Shown piece after piece: positions 24,102 through 34,003 of a stretch of 64,000 nucleotides of DNA. The notes under the pieces are model-generated. The model was not told the origin of the DNA. It did not search any database and saw only the letters and a program-made list of their open reading frames with translations. Position 1 is the first letter of the stretch, and each line of letters starts with the position of its first letter. The DNA comes from CAIKZY01 sp044374195 (lineage in GTDB: Bacteria; Actinomycetota; Actinomycetes; S36-B12). The stretch is from positions 32,348 through 96,347 of the forward strand of contig JBILOY010000010.1 in the NCBI GenBank assembly GCA_044374195.1, written 5' to 3'. The position numbers were made by a program, and so were the translations under genes.

Positions 24102-26711
24102 TTACTCCTCGTTCTCGTTCGCGGGTGCGCCCTCAGAGACCTCATCCGCTGAGGCCTCAGCATCGGTCACTGTGGTCTCCCCCTCGACTATTCCGGTGTC
24201 GTCAGACTCATCATCGTCGTCAGATTCGCCGCCACGGGCGACCGCCACGACTGCATCGCCCTCAGAGAGGTTCATGAACTTCACGCCCATGGTGTCGCGG
24301 CCCGAGGGGCGAATGCCCTCGACGCTGGAGCGGATCACGACACCATTGGAGGCGATGGCGAATACCTGATCGGTTGCCTCGCAGATGAGGGCACCGACGA
24401 GTGATCCGCGCTCCTCGACCAGACGCATGGCCCGAACGCCGAGGATGCCTCGACCCTTCGGTGCCCACTCGCCCACCGCGGTGCGCTTGGCGAAGCCTCC
24501 ATCGGTGATCGTCACCACGAAGGTGTCATCACGCACGACGTCCATGGCCAGCAGTGCATCGCCATCGCGGAAGCGCATGCCAATCACGCCACCGGTTGCG
24601 CGACCCATGGGGCGCAGAGTGTCGTCGTCGGCCACGAACCTGGCCGACATGCCCTTGCGAGAGAACAGCATCAGGTTGTCGCTGGCGGACACGAGTTTCG
24701 CGGAGATCAGCTCGTCTTCGTCAGCAAGGTTGATCGCGATGATGCCGCCCTGACGATTGGTGTCGTACTCGCCGAGCTTGGTCTTCTTGACCATGCCCCG
24801 TCGGGTGGCCAGCACCAAGAAGTCAGCATCCTCGTAGTTCGGGATAGCCAACACCGAGGCGATGGTCTCGTCGCTTTGGAAAGCGAGGAGATTCGCGACG
24901 TGCTGACCACGCGCATCGCGGCCGGCCTCGGGAAGCTGGTAGCCCTTTGCCCGATACACGCGACCCTTGTTCGTGAAGAACAGGAGCCAGTGATGTGTAG
25001 TCGTAACGAACATGTGCTCGACGACGTCGTCCTGGCGAAGGGCCGCACCCTTGACACCCTTGCCACCGCGCTTTTGCGCACGGTAGAGCTCGGACTTCGT
25101 GCGCTTGGCGTAGCCACCGGAGGTGATCGTGACGACGATGTCGTCGACGGCGATGAGCTCCTCGTCGGTGACATCTCCATCCCAGGCAATGATTTGAGAG
25201 CGACGCTCGTCGCCAAACTTTTCGGTGATCTCGGTGAGCTCATCCGACACAATCGTGCGCTGACGCAGCTCGCTCGCGAGGATGTCATTGAAGTCGGCGA
25301 TCTTGGTCATCAGATCGTCGTATTCATCCATGATCTTCTGGCGCTCGAGGGCGGCCAGACGACGCAGCTGCATGTCGAGAATTGCCGTGGCCTGCAGCTC
25401 ATCGAGCTCGAGCAGAGCCATGAGCCCCGAGCGGGCATCCTCAACAGTGGCCGATGCGCGAATGAGTGCGATGACTTCGTCGAGGGCGTCGAGTGCCTTG
25501 AGGTAACCGCGCAGAATGTGAGCGCGCTCCTCGGCCTTGCGCAGGCGGTAACGCGTGCGCCGCTGGATGACCTCGATCTGGTGGGTGATCCAGTGGCGCA
25601 CGAATTGCTCGAGGGTGAGCGTGCGCGGCACGCCATCAACGATCGCGAGCATGTTGCAGCCGAAGTTGTCCTGTAGCTGAGTGTGCTTATAGAGCTGATT
25701 GAGAACGACCTGGGCAACAGCGTCGCGCTTAAGCTCGATGATCAGGCGCATTCCGGTGCGAGATGACGAATCATCACGAACGTCAGCAATGCCGGTGAGC
25801 TTGCCCTCGCCGACGAGTTCAGCGATGCGCAGCAGCAGGTTGTCGGGGTTGACCTGGTACGGCAGTTCAGTGACAACCAGCAGTTGTCGTCCGCGTGAAT
25901 CTTCCTCGACGGTCACGACTGCACGCATCGTCACGGAGCCGCGGCCCGTGCGCTGGGCATCCTCGATGCCCTTGCGCCCGACGATCAGTGCGCCAGTCGG
26001 GAAATCCGGGCCCTTGATGAGTTCCATGAGTGCCGCGAGGCGCTCCTCGCGCTCGGCCTCAGGGTTCGCGAGTACCCACTGAGCGCCCGCGGCCACCTCG
26101 CGCAGGTTATGCGGCGGGATGTTCGTGGCCATGCCGACAGCAATGCCGGAACTGCCGTTGACGAGCAGGTTCGGGAAGCGGCTGGGCAGAACCAGCGGCT
26201 CTTGGGTGCGACCGTCGTAATTGGGGCCGAAGTCGACGGTCTCCTCGTCGATATCGCGCACCATCTCCATGGCCAGCGGTGCCATGCGGCACTCGGTGTA
26301 GCGCTGCGCAGCAGCGGGATCATTACCGGGTGAGCCGAAGTTGCCCTGGCCCTGCACCAGCGGGTAACGCAATGACCACGGCTGTGCGAGGCGCACAAGG
26401 GCGTCGTAAATCGCGCTGTCACCGTGCGGGTGGTAATTGCCCATGACGTCACCGACCACGCGGGCCGACTTCGAGAAGTTGCGATCGGGGCGGTAGCCGC
26501 CGTCATACATCGCGTAAAGCACACGACGATGCACGGGCTTGAGGCCGTCGCGAACGTCAGGCAGTGCGCGCGAGACGATCACCGACATCGAGTAGTCGAG
26601 ATACGACCGCTGCATCTCGGTCTGCAAGTCAACGGCCTCGATGCGCCCGTGAACACCTGGGTGCTCCTCGGTACCTGAGCCGATGGTGTCGAGCTTGTTG
26701 TCGTCAGACAT
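24102..26711 (-). CDS. gyrA: DNA gyrase subunit A
   Basis: The ATG at 26711 follows a GGAG; the preceding in-frame TTG is not needed. The breakage-reunion domain has the quinolone region GNYHPHGDSAIYDALV with S99 and D103 (equivalent to E. coli S83 and D87, the drug-sensitive residues) and the catalytic Tyr138 in QRYTECRMAP. The GyrA box is QKRGGKGVKG. The C-terminal beta-pinwheel is followed by a 50-residue Asp/Glu/Ser-rich acidic tail. No intein. It lies 21 bp after gyrB. Confidence 0.97.
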   Translation of the reverse strand: MSDDNKLDTIGSGTEEHPGVHGRIEAVDLQTEMQRSYLDYSMSVIVSRALPDVRDGLKPVHRRVLYAMYDGGYRPDRNFSKSARVVGDVMGNYHPHGDSAIYDALVRLAQPWSLRYPLVQGQGNFGSPGNDPAAAQRYTECRMAPLAMEMVRDIDEETVDFGPNYDGRTQEPLVLPSRFPNLLVNGSSGIAVGMATNIPPHNLREVAAGAQWVLANPEAEREERLAALMELIKGPDFPTGALIVGRKGIEDAQRTGRGSVTMRAVVTVEEDSRGRQLLVVTELPYQVNPDNLLLRIAELVGEGKLTGIADVRDDSSSRTGMRLIIELKRDAVAQVVLNQLYKHTQLQDNFGCNMLAIVDGVPRTLTLEQFVRHWITHQIEVIQRRTRYRLRKAEERAHILRGYLKALDALDEVIALIRASATVEDARSGLMALLELDELQATAILDMQLRRLAALERQKIMDEYDDLMTKIADFNDILASELRQRTIVSDELTEITEKFGDERRSQIIAWDGDVTDEELIAVDDIVVTITSGGYAKRTKSELYRAQKRGGKGVKGAALRQDDVVEHMFVTTTHHWLLFFTNKGRVYRAKGYQLPEAGRDARGQHVANLLAFQSDETIASVLAIPNYEDADFLVLATRRGMVKKTKLGEYDTNRQGGIIAINLADEDELISAKLVSASDNLMLFSRKGMSARFVADDDTLRPMGRATGGVIGMRFRDGDALLAMDVVRDDTFVVTITDGGFAKRTAVGEWAPKGRGILGVRAMRLVEERGSLVGALICEATDQVFAIASNGVVIRSSVEGIRPSGRDTMGVKFMNLSEGDAVVAVARGGESDDDDESDDTGIVEGETTVTDAEASADEVSEGAPANENEE

Positions 26712-26732
26712 CAATTTCTCCGTAAGCCGAGC

Positions 26733-28697
26733 TTAGATATCGAGGAAGCGCACGTCGCGTGCGTTCTGCTGGATGAAGTTGCGGCGGGACTCGACGTCTT
26801 CGCCCATGAGCACGCTGAACATCTCATCAGCCTGCGCGGCGTCATCAAGGGTGACCTGCAGCAGCACGCGGCGCTGGGGATCCATTGTGGTTTCCCAGAG
26901 TTCGTCAGCGTTCATCTCGCCGAGACCCTTGTAGCGCTGCACAGCCTCTTCCTTCGGAAGGCGGCGACCTGCAGCCGCACCGGCCTCGATCACTGCGTCT
27001 CGCTCGCGATCGGAGTAGACGTAGTCAGGAGCCTCACGTGACCACTTGATCTTGTACAGCGGTGGTTGGGCGAGGAAGACAAATCCCTGCTCGACAAGTG
27101 GGCGCATGAAACGGAACAACAGTGTGAGCAACAGCGTGCGAATGTGTTGGCCGTCGACATCGGCATCGGCCATCAGCACGATCTTGTGATAGCGAAGACG
27201 GTTTATATCGAATTCATCCTGCACGCCGGTGCCGAAGGCGGACACGAGTGCCTGAACCTCGGTGTTCGCCAGCACCTTGTCGATGCGGGCCTTCTCGACG
27301 TTGAGGATCTTGCCGCGGATCGGGAGAATTGCCTGACGCTTCGGGTCACGGCCTTGACGGGCCGAACCTCCGGCCGAGTCACCCTCGACGATGAAGACTT
27401 CGCAGTCCTCGGGTTCACGGCTTGAGCAGTCGATCAGCTTGCCGGGCATACCGGCACCGCCGAGAAGACCCTTGCGGTTTCGAGCGAGATCGCGTGCCTT
27501 GCGTGCTGCCATACGCGCGCTTGCTGCGTTAACCGACTTGCGTGCGATCTCTTTGCCCTCAGCGGGGTTTTTCTCGAACCACTCACCCAAGCCCTCGTTG
27601 ACGACCTTCTGCACGAAGGCCTTCATCTCGGTGTTGCCGAGCTTGGTCTTGGTTTGGCCCTCGAACTGCGGGTCCATCAGCTTCACGCTGATGATGGCGG
27701 TGAGGCCCTCGCGAACGTCGTCGCCTGAGAGGTTGGCTTCCTTCTCCTTGAGAATGTTCCACTCCCGAGCAAACTTGTTGACCAGCGTGGTGAGAGCTGC
27801 ACGGAAACCTTCCTCGTGCGTACCGCCCTCAGTGGTGTTGATCGTGTTCGCGAAGGTGTACACCGACTCGGAGTACGTGGTGTTCCACTGCATCGCGACC
27901 TCGGCACTCATTCGGCGATCGTCGGCCTCGGACTCCATGTAGATGATGGTGGGATTCGCGACACCCTTGCTGGCATTGATGTGTGCGACGAAGTCGGCGA
28001 TGCCGCCCTCGTAGTGGTAGCGCACACTACGCACGGACTCGATTTCTTCAGTGCTATCAATGTCGTCGCTGACGATCGGTGCGCGCTCATCGATGAGTTG
28101 AAGTGCCAGACCCTTGTTGAGGAAGGCCATCTCCTGGAAGCGGCGTGACAATGTCGTGAAGTCGTAGACAGTGGTTTCGAAGATGTCGGCGTCTGCCCAG
28201 AAGGTGATGGTCGTGCCGGTGTGATCGGAGGTACCGCTCTTCTCGAGCTTGGCCTGCGGGACGCCGTGCTTGTAGCTCTGGCGGTAGATCGCCTGGTCGC
28301 GCTTTACCTCGACATCGAGACGAGTGGAGAGCGCGTTGACGACGGATACACCGACGCCGTGCAGACCGCCGGACACCGAGTAGCCGCTACCGCCGAACTT
28401 TCCGCCGGCGTGCAGGACAGTGAGCACGACCTCAACGGCCGGCTTCTTCTCGATCGGATGCTCATCGACCGGGATACCGCGACCGTTGTCGACCACACGA
28501 ACGCCGCCGTCAGCAAGGAGGGTTACGACGATGTCGGTGGCGTAGCCGGCCATGGCCTCATCGACCGAGTTGTCGACGACCTCGTAGACCAGGTGGTGCA
28601 ATCCGCGCTCACCCGTGGAGCCGATGTACATGCCCGGGCGCTTGCGAACGGCGTCGAGGCCTTCGAGAACGGTAATCGCGCTGGCGTCGTACGACAC
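26733..28697 (-). CDS. gyrB: DNA gyrase subunit B
   Basis: The GTG at 28697 with AGGAGG about 10 bases upstream gives the standard VSYDASAITVLEGLDAVRKR start (654 residues); the frame extends to 28754. GHKL ATPase motifs are EVVDNSVDEA, DNGRGIPV and GGLHGVGVSVVNALS; the TOPRIM motifs are EGDSAGGSA and DADVDGQHI. It hydrolyses ATP to drive supercoiling with GyrA. The 253-bp space to dciA (28698-28950) probably holds the gyrBA promoter; no convincing -10/-35 pair was found. Confidence 0.97.
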   Translation of the reverse strand: MSYDASAITVLEGLDAVRKRPGMYIGSTGERGLHHLVYEVVDNSVDEAMAGYATDIVVTLLADGGVRVVDNGRGIPVDEHPIEKKPAVEVVLTVLHAGGKFGGSGYSVSGGLHGVGVSVVNALSTRLDVEVKRDQAIYRQSYKHGVPQAKLEKSGTSDHTGTTITFWADADIFETTVYDFTTLSRRFQEMAFLNKGLALQLIDERAPIVSDDIDSTEEIESVRSVRYHYEGGIADFVAHINASKGVANPTIIYMESEADDRRMSAEVAMQWNTTYSESVYTFANTINTTEGGTHEEGFRAALTTLVNKFAREWNILKEKEANLSGDDVREGLTAIISVKLMDPQFEGQTKTKLGNTEMKAFVQKVVNEGLGEWFEKNPAEGKEIARKSVNAASARMAARKARDLARNRKGLLGGAGMPGKLIDCSSREPEDCEVFIVEGDSAGGSARQGRDPKRQAILPIRGKILNVEKARIDKVLANTEVQALVSAFGTGVQDEFDINRLRYHKIVLMADADVDGQHIRTLLLTLLFRFMRPLVEQGFVFLAQPPLYKIKWSREAPDYVYSDRERDAVIEAGAAAGRRLPKEEAVQRYKGLGEMNADELWETTMDPQRRVLLQVTLDDAAQADEMFSVLMGEDVESRRNFIQQNARDVRFLDI

Positions 28698-28950
28698 TGG
28701 GGCGAGCCTCCTTGGTCGGGTCACGGGGACCTGCGTGCACGGCTGCCCGACCATCGCGATTCCGGTGGAACAAGTCGTCAGGAATCGGGCAGCTCGGGCA
28801 CTTCGGGGAAGGTGTCCAGTCTACCTGGTTTTCAGGTAATTCCCCTCGCGCCACGGGCCTGTGCATGACCCAACGGGATTTACCCCCCCATTCACGTGGT
28901 GGTGTATTGACTGCTCATGTTTGGGGCGACAGGGGCCCGTGATGCCTCGC

Positions 28951-29424
28951 TCAGCCGTATGTGTCGCGCGGGCCGCGACCAGGAACTGAACGGGGGCCTG
29001 ACTTCCATGAGGGGGCGGTCGGACCCTTGACGGTTACCTTCGTGACCACTCCGACCCCGATGGCCTGGTCGATCGCCGTGCGCACCGTAGCCATGAGGAG
29101 GCGCACCTGGGTCGCCCAGGAGGTGGATTCGGCCCGCAGGACGAGTACCCCTTCCTCAAAGGACTCCGGCTGCACGTGGTCAGCGAGCTCTGGGCCCACG
29201 ATCTCAGCCCAGCGGGTGGTCAAACTGGCGGCCGAGGCATCAGCGGTCCAGCCGCGGTCCCGAATAAGGCGATCAACCGCCGAGCCGAGGAGTTCTGGAT
29301 CTCTGCCGGCGCCCCTGGTTGTGGCTGGGCTTTGCTTCTTTCGGGGGGCCGTGGCCTTCTTACCCGAAGAGGCCGCTCGATTGAGGGCGCGGGCGGCCGC
29401 ATCGCTATCGGGTGTTTCAGCCAT
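28951..29424 (-). CDS. dciA: DciA-like (DUF721) replication protein
   Basis: The disordered Lys/Ala/Pro-rich N-terminus (1-40) is followed by the DUF721 core (about 45-135) with LIRDRGWTADASAASLTTRW, VGPELADHVQPESFEEGVLVL and STSWATQVRLL. DciA is the ancestral bacterial helicase operator that helps load DnaB. It overlaps recF by 8 bp, giving the operon dnaN-recF-dciA typical of actinobacteria. Confidence 0.88.
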   Translation of the reverse strand: MAETPDSDAAARALNRAASSGKKATAPRKKQSPATTRGAGRDPELLGSAVDRLIRDRGWTADASAASLTTRWAEIVGPELADHVQPESFEEGVLVLRAESTSWATQVRLLMATVRTAIDQAIGVGVVTKVTVKGPTAPSWKSGPRSVPGRGPRDTYG

Positions 29425-30550
29425 GGCTTACCGCTCCCTTCGTTACCTCAATACGAGTGCCGGCTAATTCGGCAGGGACATCCTCGGCTACCGCGGCCGT
29501 GATGAATGCCTGCTGCGCCGTGCTTACATGCGTGGCCAAGTGTGCGCGGCGCTGTGAGTCCAACTCGGCAAAGACATCATCGAGGATCAAGATCGGTGAA
29601 TCACCGTCAGCAGTAAGGAGATCAAAGGCGCCGAGCCGCAACGAGAGAGCAAGGGACCAGGACTCCCCGTGTGAGACATAACCCTTGGCCGGGAAGTCAC
29701 CGAGATGAAGCGAGATGTCGTCGCGATGCGGCCCCACGAGTGTCACGCCACGATCTAGTTCGTCCTTGCGACGATCCGCTATGGCGGAAAGAAGTTGAGC
29801 GGACCACTGCTCTCGATCCGTGGAGCGTTCAGCACCATCACCCAGGGATGACTGATACATCGCACTGAGCACCATGTCGGTGTCACTGCCGGAGACCATG
29901 GCGTACTGATGCTGCGCAAGCGGCATCACTTCGTTGAGAAGTGAGATGCGTGCGGCTACCAACTCACCGCCGTACAGCGCGAGCTGCTCATCCCACACTT
30001 CAAGGGTCTGCACGATTGCGTCTACCCCGGCCTTGCGGGCAACACTGGCTGATTTGAGTAGCGCGTTTCGCTGCTTCAGCACTCGGTCATAGTCAGCCCG
30101 AGTACCAGCGAGGCGCGGAGTACGTTGCACGAGCAACTCATCGAGAAACCGGCGGCGCGCACTGGGGTCTCCTTTGACAAGTTCAAGATCCTCCGGGGCG
30201 AACACGACGGCACGAACTACGCCGAGAATATCTCGGGTGCGCGGCACCGGTGACTTGTTGATGCGCGCCTTGTTCGCCTTTCCCGGAGTGATGGCAATCT
30301 CGAGAAGAACGTCGCGGTCGTCAGAAGAAACACTTGCACGAATGAAGCCGCGGTCGCTGCCTTGTCGCACGAGCGGAAGGTCGCTGGCCACGCGGTGACT
30401 ACTCAGCGTCGCCAGATAGCCAATGGCTTCAACGATGTTGGTCTTGCCCTGGCCATTACTTCCGACGAAGGCAGTGATGCCCTGGCCGAACGGGCAATCG
30501 AGCTGCTCATACGAACGGATATCAGTCAGGCTTAGCGACTGAATCCACAC
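29417..30550 (-). CDS. recF: RecF recombination mediator
   Basis: ABC/SMC-type ATPase of 377 residues with Walker A GSNGQGKTN, the signature region YVSHGESWSLALSLRL and Walker B PILILDDVFAELD. It loads RecA at gaps together with RecO and RecR. GTG start, 5 bp after dnaN. Confidence 0.95.
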   Translation of the reverse strand: MWIQSLSLTDIRSYEQLDCPFGQGITAFVGSNGQGKTNIVEAIGYLATLSSHRVASDLPLVRQGSDRGFIRASVSSDDRDVLLEIAITPGKANKARINKSPVPRTRDILGVVRAVVFAPEDLELVKGDPSARRRFLDELLVQRTPRLAGTRADYDRVLKQRNALLKSASVARKAGVDAIVQTLEVWDEQLALYGGELVAARISLLNEVMPLAQHQYAMVSGSDTDMVLSAMYQSSLGDGAERSTDREQWSAQLLSAIADRRKDELDRGVTLVGPHRDDISLHLGDFPAKGYVSHGESWSLALSLRLGAFDLLTADGDSPILILDDVFAELDSQRRAHLATHVSTAQQAFITAAVAEDVPAELAGTRIEVTKGAVSHG

Positions 30551-30555
30551 GCAGA

Positions 30556-31686
30556 TCAGCCAGTGAGGCGAACGGGCATGAGCAGGTAGCGATAGTCGTC
30601 GACAGCTGATGCGGCACTGTTGTCAGCACCAGTGAGAACTGCCGGGCGGGTGGCCTGGGTGAATGAGAAAGTTGTGGTGGCAGAGTCAACAGCGCTGAGT
30701 CCGTCGAGAAGGTACGTGGGGTTGAAGGCGATCTCCAGACCATCACCGTCAACACGGCACTCGACAACCTCGTTGGCCTGTGCATCTTCGCCGGCACCCG
30801 CACGGAGTACAACTTCGGAGCCATCGAACGCGAGGCGAACGGGAGTGTTGCGCTCGGCTACGAGTGCCACTCGCTTAACTGCATCGGCAAGGGCTGAGGT
30901 GTCCACTGACGCGACGGTTGCGGCTTCGCTCGGCAACAGTGTGCGGTACTTGGGGAACTCACCATCAAGAAGACGCGTGGTGGTGCGTCGGCCGGAACCC
31001 TCAAAACCGATGAGGCCCTCACCTGAACCGCCGGCGCTCAGTGCGATGGTCACGAGATCAGTCGTGGCCAATGATTTGGCAGTGTCGGCAAGTGTTTTTG
31101 CAGGGATAAGTGCATTAACGGAGATTGATGAACTCTTCGGATTCCAACTGAACTCACGTACAGCCAACCGATAACGATCGGTTGCGGCTAGAACGATGTT
31201 GCCGCCCTCGATTTCCATCCGAATACCGGTAAGTGTTGGCAAAGTGTCATCGCGGCCAGCGGCAATCGCTACCTGCGCGACAGCCGCGGCAAAGAGCGCG
31301 GCTTCAATATCACCTGATGAGTCAGGCATGGCTGGAAGTGACGGGTAGTCCTCAACGGGCAAAGTGGGAAGAGTGAAAGAGGAGCGACCACACGTGATGA
31401 CTACACGGGTTCCCTCATTCGACAATTGAACCGGTGCACCAGGCAGGGACCTAGTGATGTCGGCGAGTAGTCGACCTGACACCAAACTTGTTCCCGGTGT
31501 TTGAACGTCGGCGGCAATAGTGACTCGTGAGGAAACCTCATAGTCGAAGCTACTCAGGGTTACTGAGTCTTCGTTCGCCTCGAGCACTAGACCGGCAAGT
31601 ACGGGCATCGAGGGTCGGGTGGGCAGGGTGCGTGCAGCCCAGGACACCGCATCAGCGAGCACATCGCGCTCAACCCGAAACTTCAC
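30556..31686 (-). CDS. dnaN: DNA polymerase III beta clamp
   Basis: 376-residue sliding clamp with three repeated clamp folds. The opening MKFRVERDVLADAVSWAARTL, the central ATDRYRLAVREFSW and the C-terminal DYRYLLMPVRLTG (the peptide-binding pocket with its terminal Met-Pro-Val-Arg-Leu) are all typical. First gene downstream of oriC. Confidence 0.97.
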   Translation of the reverse strand: MKFRVERDVLADAVSWAARTLPTRPSMPVLAGLVLEANEDSVTLSSFDYEVSSRVTIAADVQTPGTSLVSGRLLADITRSLPGAPVQLSNEGTRVVITCGRSSFTLPTLPVEDYPSLPAMPDSSGDIEAALFAAAVAQVAIAAGRDDTLPTLTGIRMEIEGGNIVLAATDRYRLAVREFSWNPKSSSISVNALIPAKTLADTAKSLATTDLVTIALSAGGSGEGLIGFEGSGRRTTTRLLDGEFPKYRTLLPSEAATVASVDTSALADAVKRVALVAERNTPVRLAFDGSEVVLRAGAGEDAQANEVVECRVDGDGLEIAFNPTYLLDGLSAVDSATTTFSFTQATRPAVLTGADNSAASAVDDYRYLLMPVRLTG

Positions 31687-32177
31687 GACTTTCCTCCCGT
31701 GATCAACAAGGGAGTCAGTGTGTCAGGAGAATGGGCTACTCCACCAGCGGGGGCCACAATCCACACAGTGACAGCAGAGTGGTGTTCTTTAACTCTTCTG
31801 ACTAGATAAGTAGTCATCGTCATAGGTGTTGTGGATTGTGTGGATAACCGTCATTTTTCCTGATCACGAGGGGTGTAGGCCTGTGTGGCCTGTGTGGAGG
31901 GAGATGGTCTTATCTGTTGATGACTGTGGGGGAATCGATGAATCAGTGGCGGTGTCCACCGGAGGACCGCTCATTGTGCACAGGTAGGGATAAAAATCCC
32001 TGAGGGAGTATTTTTTTATCCACAGGGTTTCCACTACTGGGGATACTGACATCGCCTGGGATGATTGGGATAGATGTGACACCAGGATTCCCTAGTAGTT
32101 TTCTCGGTTACCCACAGGGTTATCAACAGAAGTTATCCACAACTGTGTGTACAGGTGGGGACAGGAGTGACGAATGG
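31687..32177. other. Chromosomal replication origin oriC
   Basis: The non-coding stretch between dnaN and dnaA carries perfect DnaA boxes TGTGGATAA at 31839-31847 (reverse), TTATCCACA at 32016-32024 and TTATCCACA at 32133-32141. One-mismatch boxes are at 32108-32116 (TTACCCACA) and 32120-32128 (TTATCAACA), and weaker forms lie near 31757 and 31830. An AT-rich patch at 31990-32018 (TAAAAATCCC then TTTTTTTATCC) is the best candidate unwinding element. The cluster next to dnaA points one way, with three boxes at 12-13 bp spacing. Position between dnaA and dnaN is the rule in actinobacteria. Confidence 0.93.
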
Positions 32178-33617
32178 TTACACAGAGCGCGGCTGTGACT
32201 TTATTCGGCTAGTCAGATCAGTCACCTGGTTGAACAAGCTGCGTCGTTCAGCCATGAGTTGGCGAATCTTTCGATCTGCGTGCATGACGGTCGTGTGATC
32301 GCGACCCCCGAAGGCCTGACCAATCTTGGGCAAGCTGAGATCAGTGAGCTCCCGGCAGAGGTACATAGCGATCTGACGCGCGGTGACCAACACACGCGAG
32401 CGACTTGAGCCGCACAACTCCTCGACAGTGACACCGAAGTACGAGGCGGCAGCCGCCATGATCTGAGCGGCCGTGATCTCCGGGCCACTCTCGGATGGGA
32501 AGAGGTCCTTCAGAACGATCTCGGTGATGGCAAGGTCGACCGGTTGCCGATTAAGTGAGGCGAATGCGGTGACACGAATGAGTGCGCCCTCAAGCTCACG
32601 GATATTGCTGGAGATCTTGGAGGCAATGAACTCGAGCACCTCGGGTGGCGCTACCAGTCGCTCCTGGACACTCTTCTTGCGAAGAATAGCGATACGAGTC
32701 TCGAGGTCAGGTGGCTGAACGTCGGTGATCAGGCCCCACTCGAAACGCGAGCGCATACGATCCTCAAAATCCTGCAACTGCTTCGGCGGGAGATCAGAGG
32801 TGACGACGATCTGCTTGTTCGCGTTGTGAAGAGTATTGAAGGTATGGAAAAACTCTTCCTGTGTCTGGACTTTTCCGCTCAGGAACTGAATATCGTCGAC
32901 GAGGAGAACATCAACATCGCGGTATCGGCGCTGGAAGACAGCGGCCTTATCGTCACGAATCGAGTTAATGAATTCGTTCGTGAATTCCTCAGAGCTGACG
33001 TAACGAACACGCGTGCCCTTGTAGAGCGTGCGGGTGTAGTGACCAATGGCGTGCAGGAGGTGTGTCTTACCGAGGCCTGAGCCGCCGTAGATGAAAAGTG
33101 GGTTGTATGCGCGTGCCGGCTGTTCCGCCACGGCGACAGCAGCCGCATGGGCGAATCGGTTACTCGAGCCGATGACGAATGTGTCGAAGGTGTACTTGGC
33201 GTTCAGCCGACCGTCTTCGAGGCGAGTGCCAGGTGATCCCGTGCCTGGGCGCGAATCCTCATTCCGGCCCTCGGATGCCAGGTCGGCTGTGTCGTCGGTG
33301 TCGTCGGCATACGTGGCGTCGGCCACCTCATCTGTCGCCTCTTCGTCAATGGCGGGTGCAATGGTGGGGTCGACGGTGACGGCTAGCCGGATCTCGCGTC
33401 CAAGGGTCTGTGACAGAGCTTGTACGACGACCGGGCGAAGGCGAGCCTCAAGAACGTCCTTGGTGAACTCATTCGGAGCAGCGACAAGTGCGGTGTCCTC
33501 CACGAGGCCAAGGGGCCGAGTCAACGCGACGAAGGCACGTTGCTGGGGTGTGAGGATGCCATCGGACAGGTTGGAAATGACCTCTGTCCACACACTGGCG
33601 AGTGGGTTGTCGTCCAC
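32178..33617 (-). CDS. dnaA: Chromosomal replication initiator DnaA
   Basis: Domain I (1-80) is followed by an acidic, low-complexity domain II (about 85-135, DDTDDTADLASEG). The AAA+ domain III has Walker A GGSGLGKT (178-185), Walker B LLVDDIQFLSG and box VII arginines. The domain IV HTH has VTARQIAMYLCRELT and GGRDHTTVMHA, the DnaA-box-binding signature. GTG start. Upstream boxes TCATCCACA (33649-33657) and TTTTCCACA (33661-33669) suggest autoregulation. Confidence 0.97.
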   Translation of the reverse strand: MDDNPLASVWTEVISNLSDGILTPQQRAFVALTRPLGLVEDTALVAAPNEFTKDVLEARLRPVVVQALSQTLGREIRLAVTVDPTIAPAIDEEATDEVADATYADDTDDTADLASEGRNEDSRPGTGSPGTRLEDGRLNAKYTFDTFVIGSSNRFAHAAAVAVAEQPARAYNPLFIYGGSGLGKTHLLHAIGHYTRTLYKGTRVRYVSSEEFTNEFINSIRDDKAAVFQRRYRDVDVLLVDDIQFLSGKVQTQEEFFHTFNTLHNANKQIVVTSDLPPKQLQDFEDRMRSRFEWGLITDVQPPDLETRIAILRKKSVQERLVAPPEVLEFIASKISSNIRELEGALIRVTAFASLNRQPVDLAITEIVLKDLFPSESGPEITAAQIMAAAASYFGVTVEELCGSSRSRVLVTARQIAMYLCRELTDLSLPKIGQAFGGRDHTTVMHADRKIRQLMAERRSLFNQVTDLTSRIKSQPRSV

Positions 33618-33648
33618 CTAGTACCTTTCCCACGACTGCATTCCCAGT

Positions 33649-33669
33649 TCATCCACAAGGTTTTCCACA
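33649..33669. promoter_or_regulatory. DnaA boxes in the dnaA upstream region
   Basis: Two near-consensus boxes, TCATCCACA (33649-33657) and TTTTCCACA (33661-33669), each differ from TTATCCACA at one position. They lie 32-52 bp before the dnaA start codon, where DnaA binding would repress its own transcription (inference). Confidence 0.6.
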
Positions 33670-33777
33670 GATGTGGACCCCGCGTAAAGCGCCCTGTGGA
33701 CATTAGTCATCACTTCGCGAGGTGACAAGTCATCCGACCACATTTCTGGGGACACTCAGCGAGAGGTAACGGCTCAT

Positions 33778-33807
33778 TTGACCACCGATGGGTTTTGTCC
33801 GTAGGCT
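33778..33807 (+). promoter_or_regulatory. Candidate rpmH promoter
   Basis: TTGACC (33778-33783) and TAGGCT (33802-33807) are separated by 18 bases, a housekeeping sigma-type pair, with the rpmH start codon about 59 bases past the -10. It would drive the rpmH-rnpA-yidD-yidC-khpB series. Confidence 0.5.
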
Positions 33808-33865
33808 CACCGCACAAAATATGTTCTTCCCCGTCTGACTTTGCACATCTCGTAGGAGCCCCACA

Positions 33866-34000
33866 ATGAAGCGCACCTTCCAGCCCAACGTCCGTCGCCG
33901 GGCCAAGACCCACGGCTTCCGACTGCGGATGCGTACGCGCGCCGGCCGGGCCATCCTCGCCTCGCGCCGTTCCAAGGGCCGCACCCGCCTGTCTGCCTAA
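33866..34000 (+). CDS. rpmH: 50S ribosomal protein L34
   Basis: A 44-residue, strongly basic protein: MKRTFQPNVRRRAKTHGFRL, then RMRTRAGRAILASRRSKGR and a C-terminal RLSA. It is complete and of standard length. The ATG has AGGAG at 33854-33858. Divergent from dnaA across a shared regulatory region, as in nearly all bacteria. Confidence 0.97.
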   Translation: MKRTFQPNVRRRAKTHGFRLRMRTRAGRAILASRRSKGRTRLSA

Positions 34001-34003
34001 GAC

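Noticed and set aside
24102..26711. Intein in gyrA, as in some mycobacteria
   Set aside because: The region around the active-site Tyr reads through without insertion and total length is normal.
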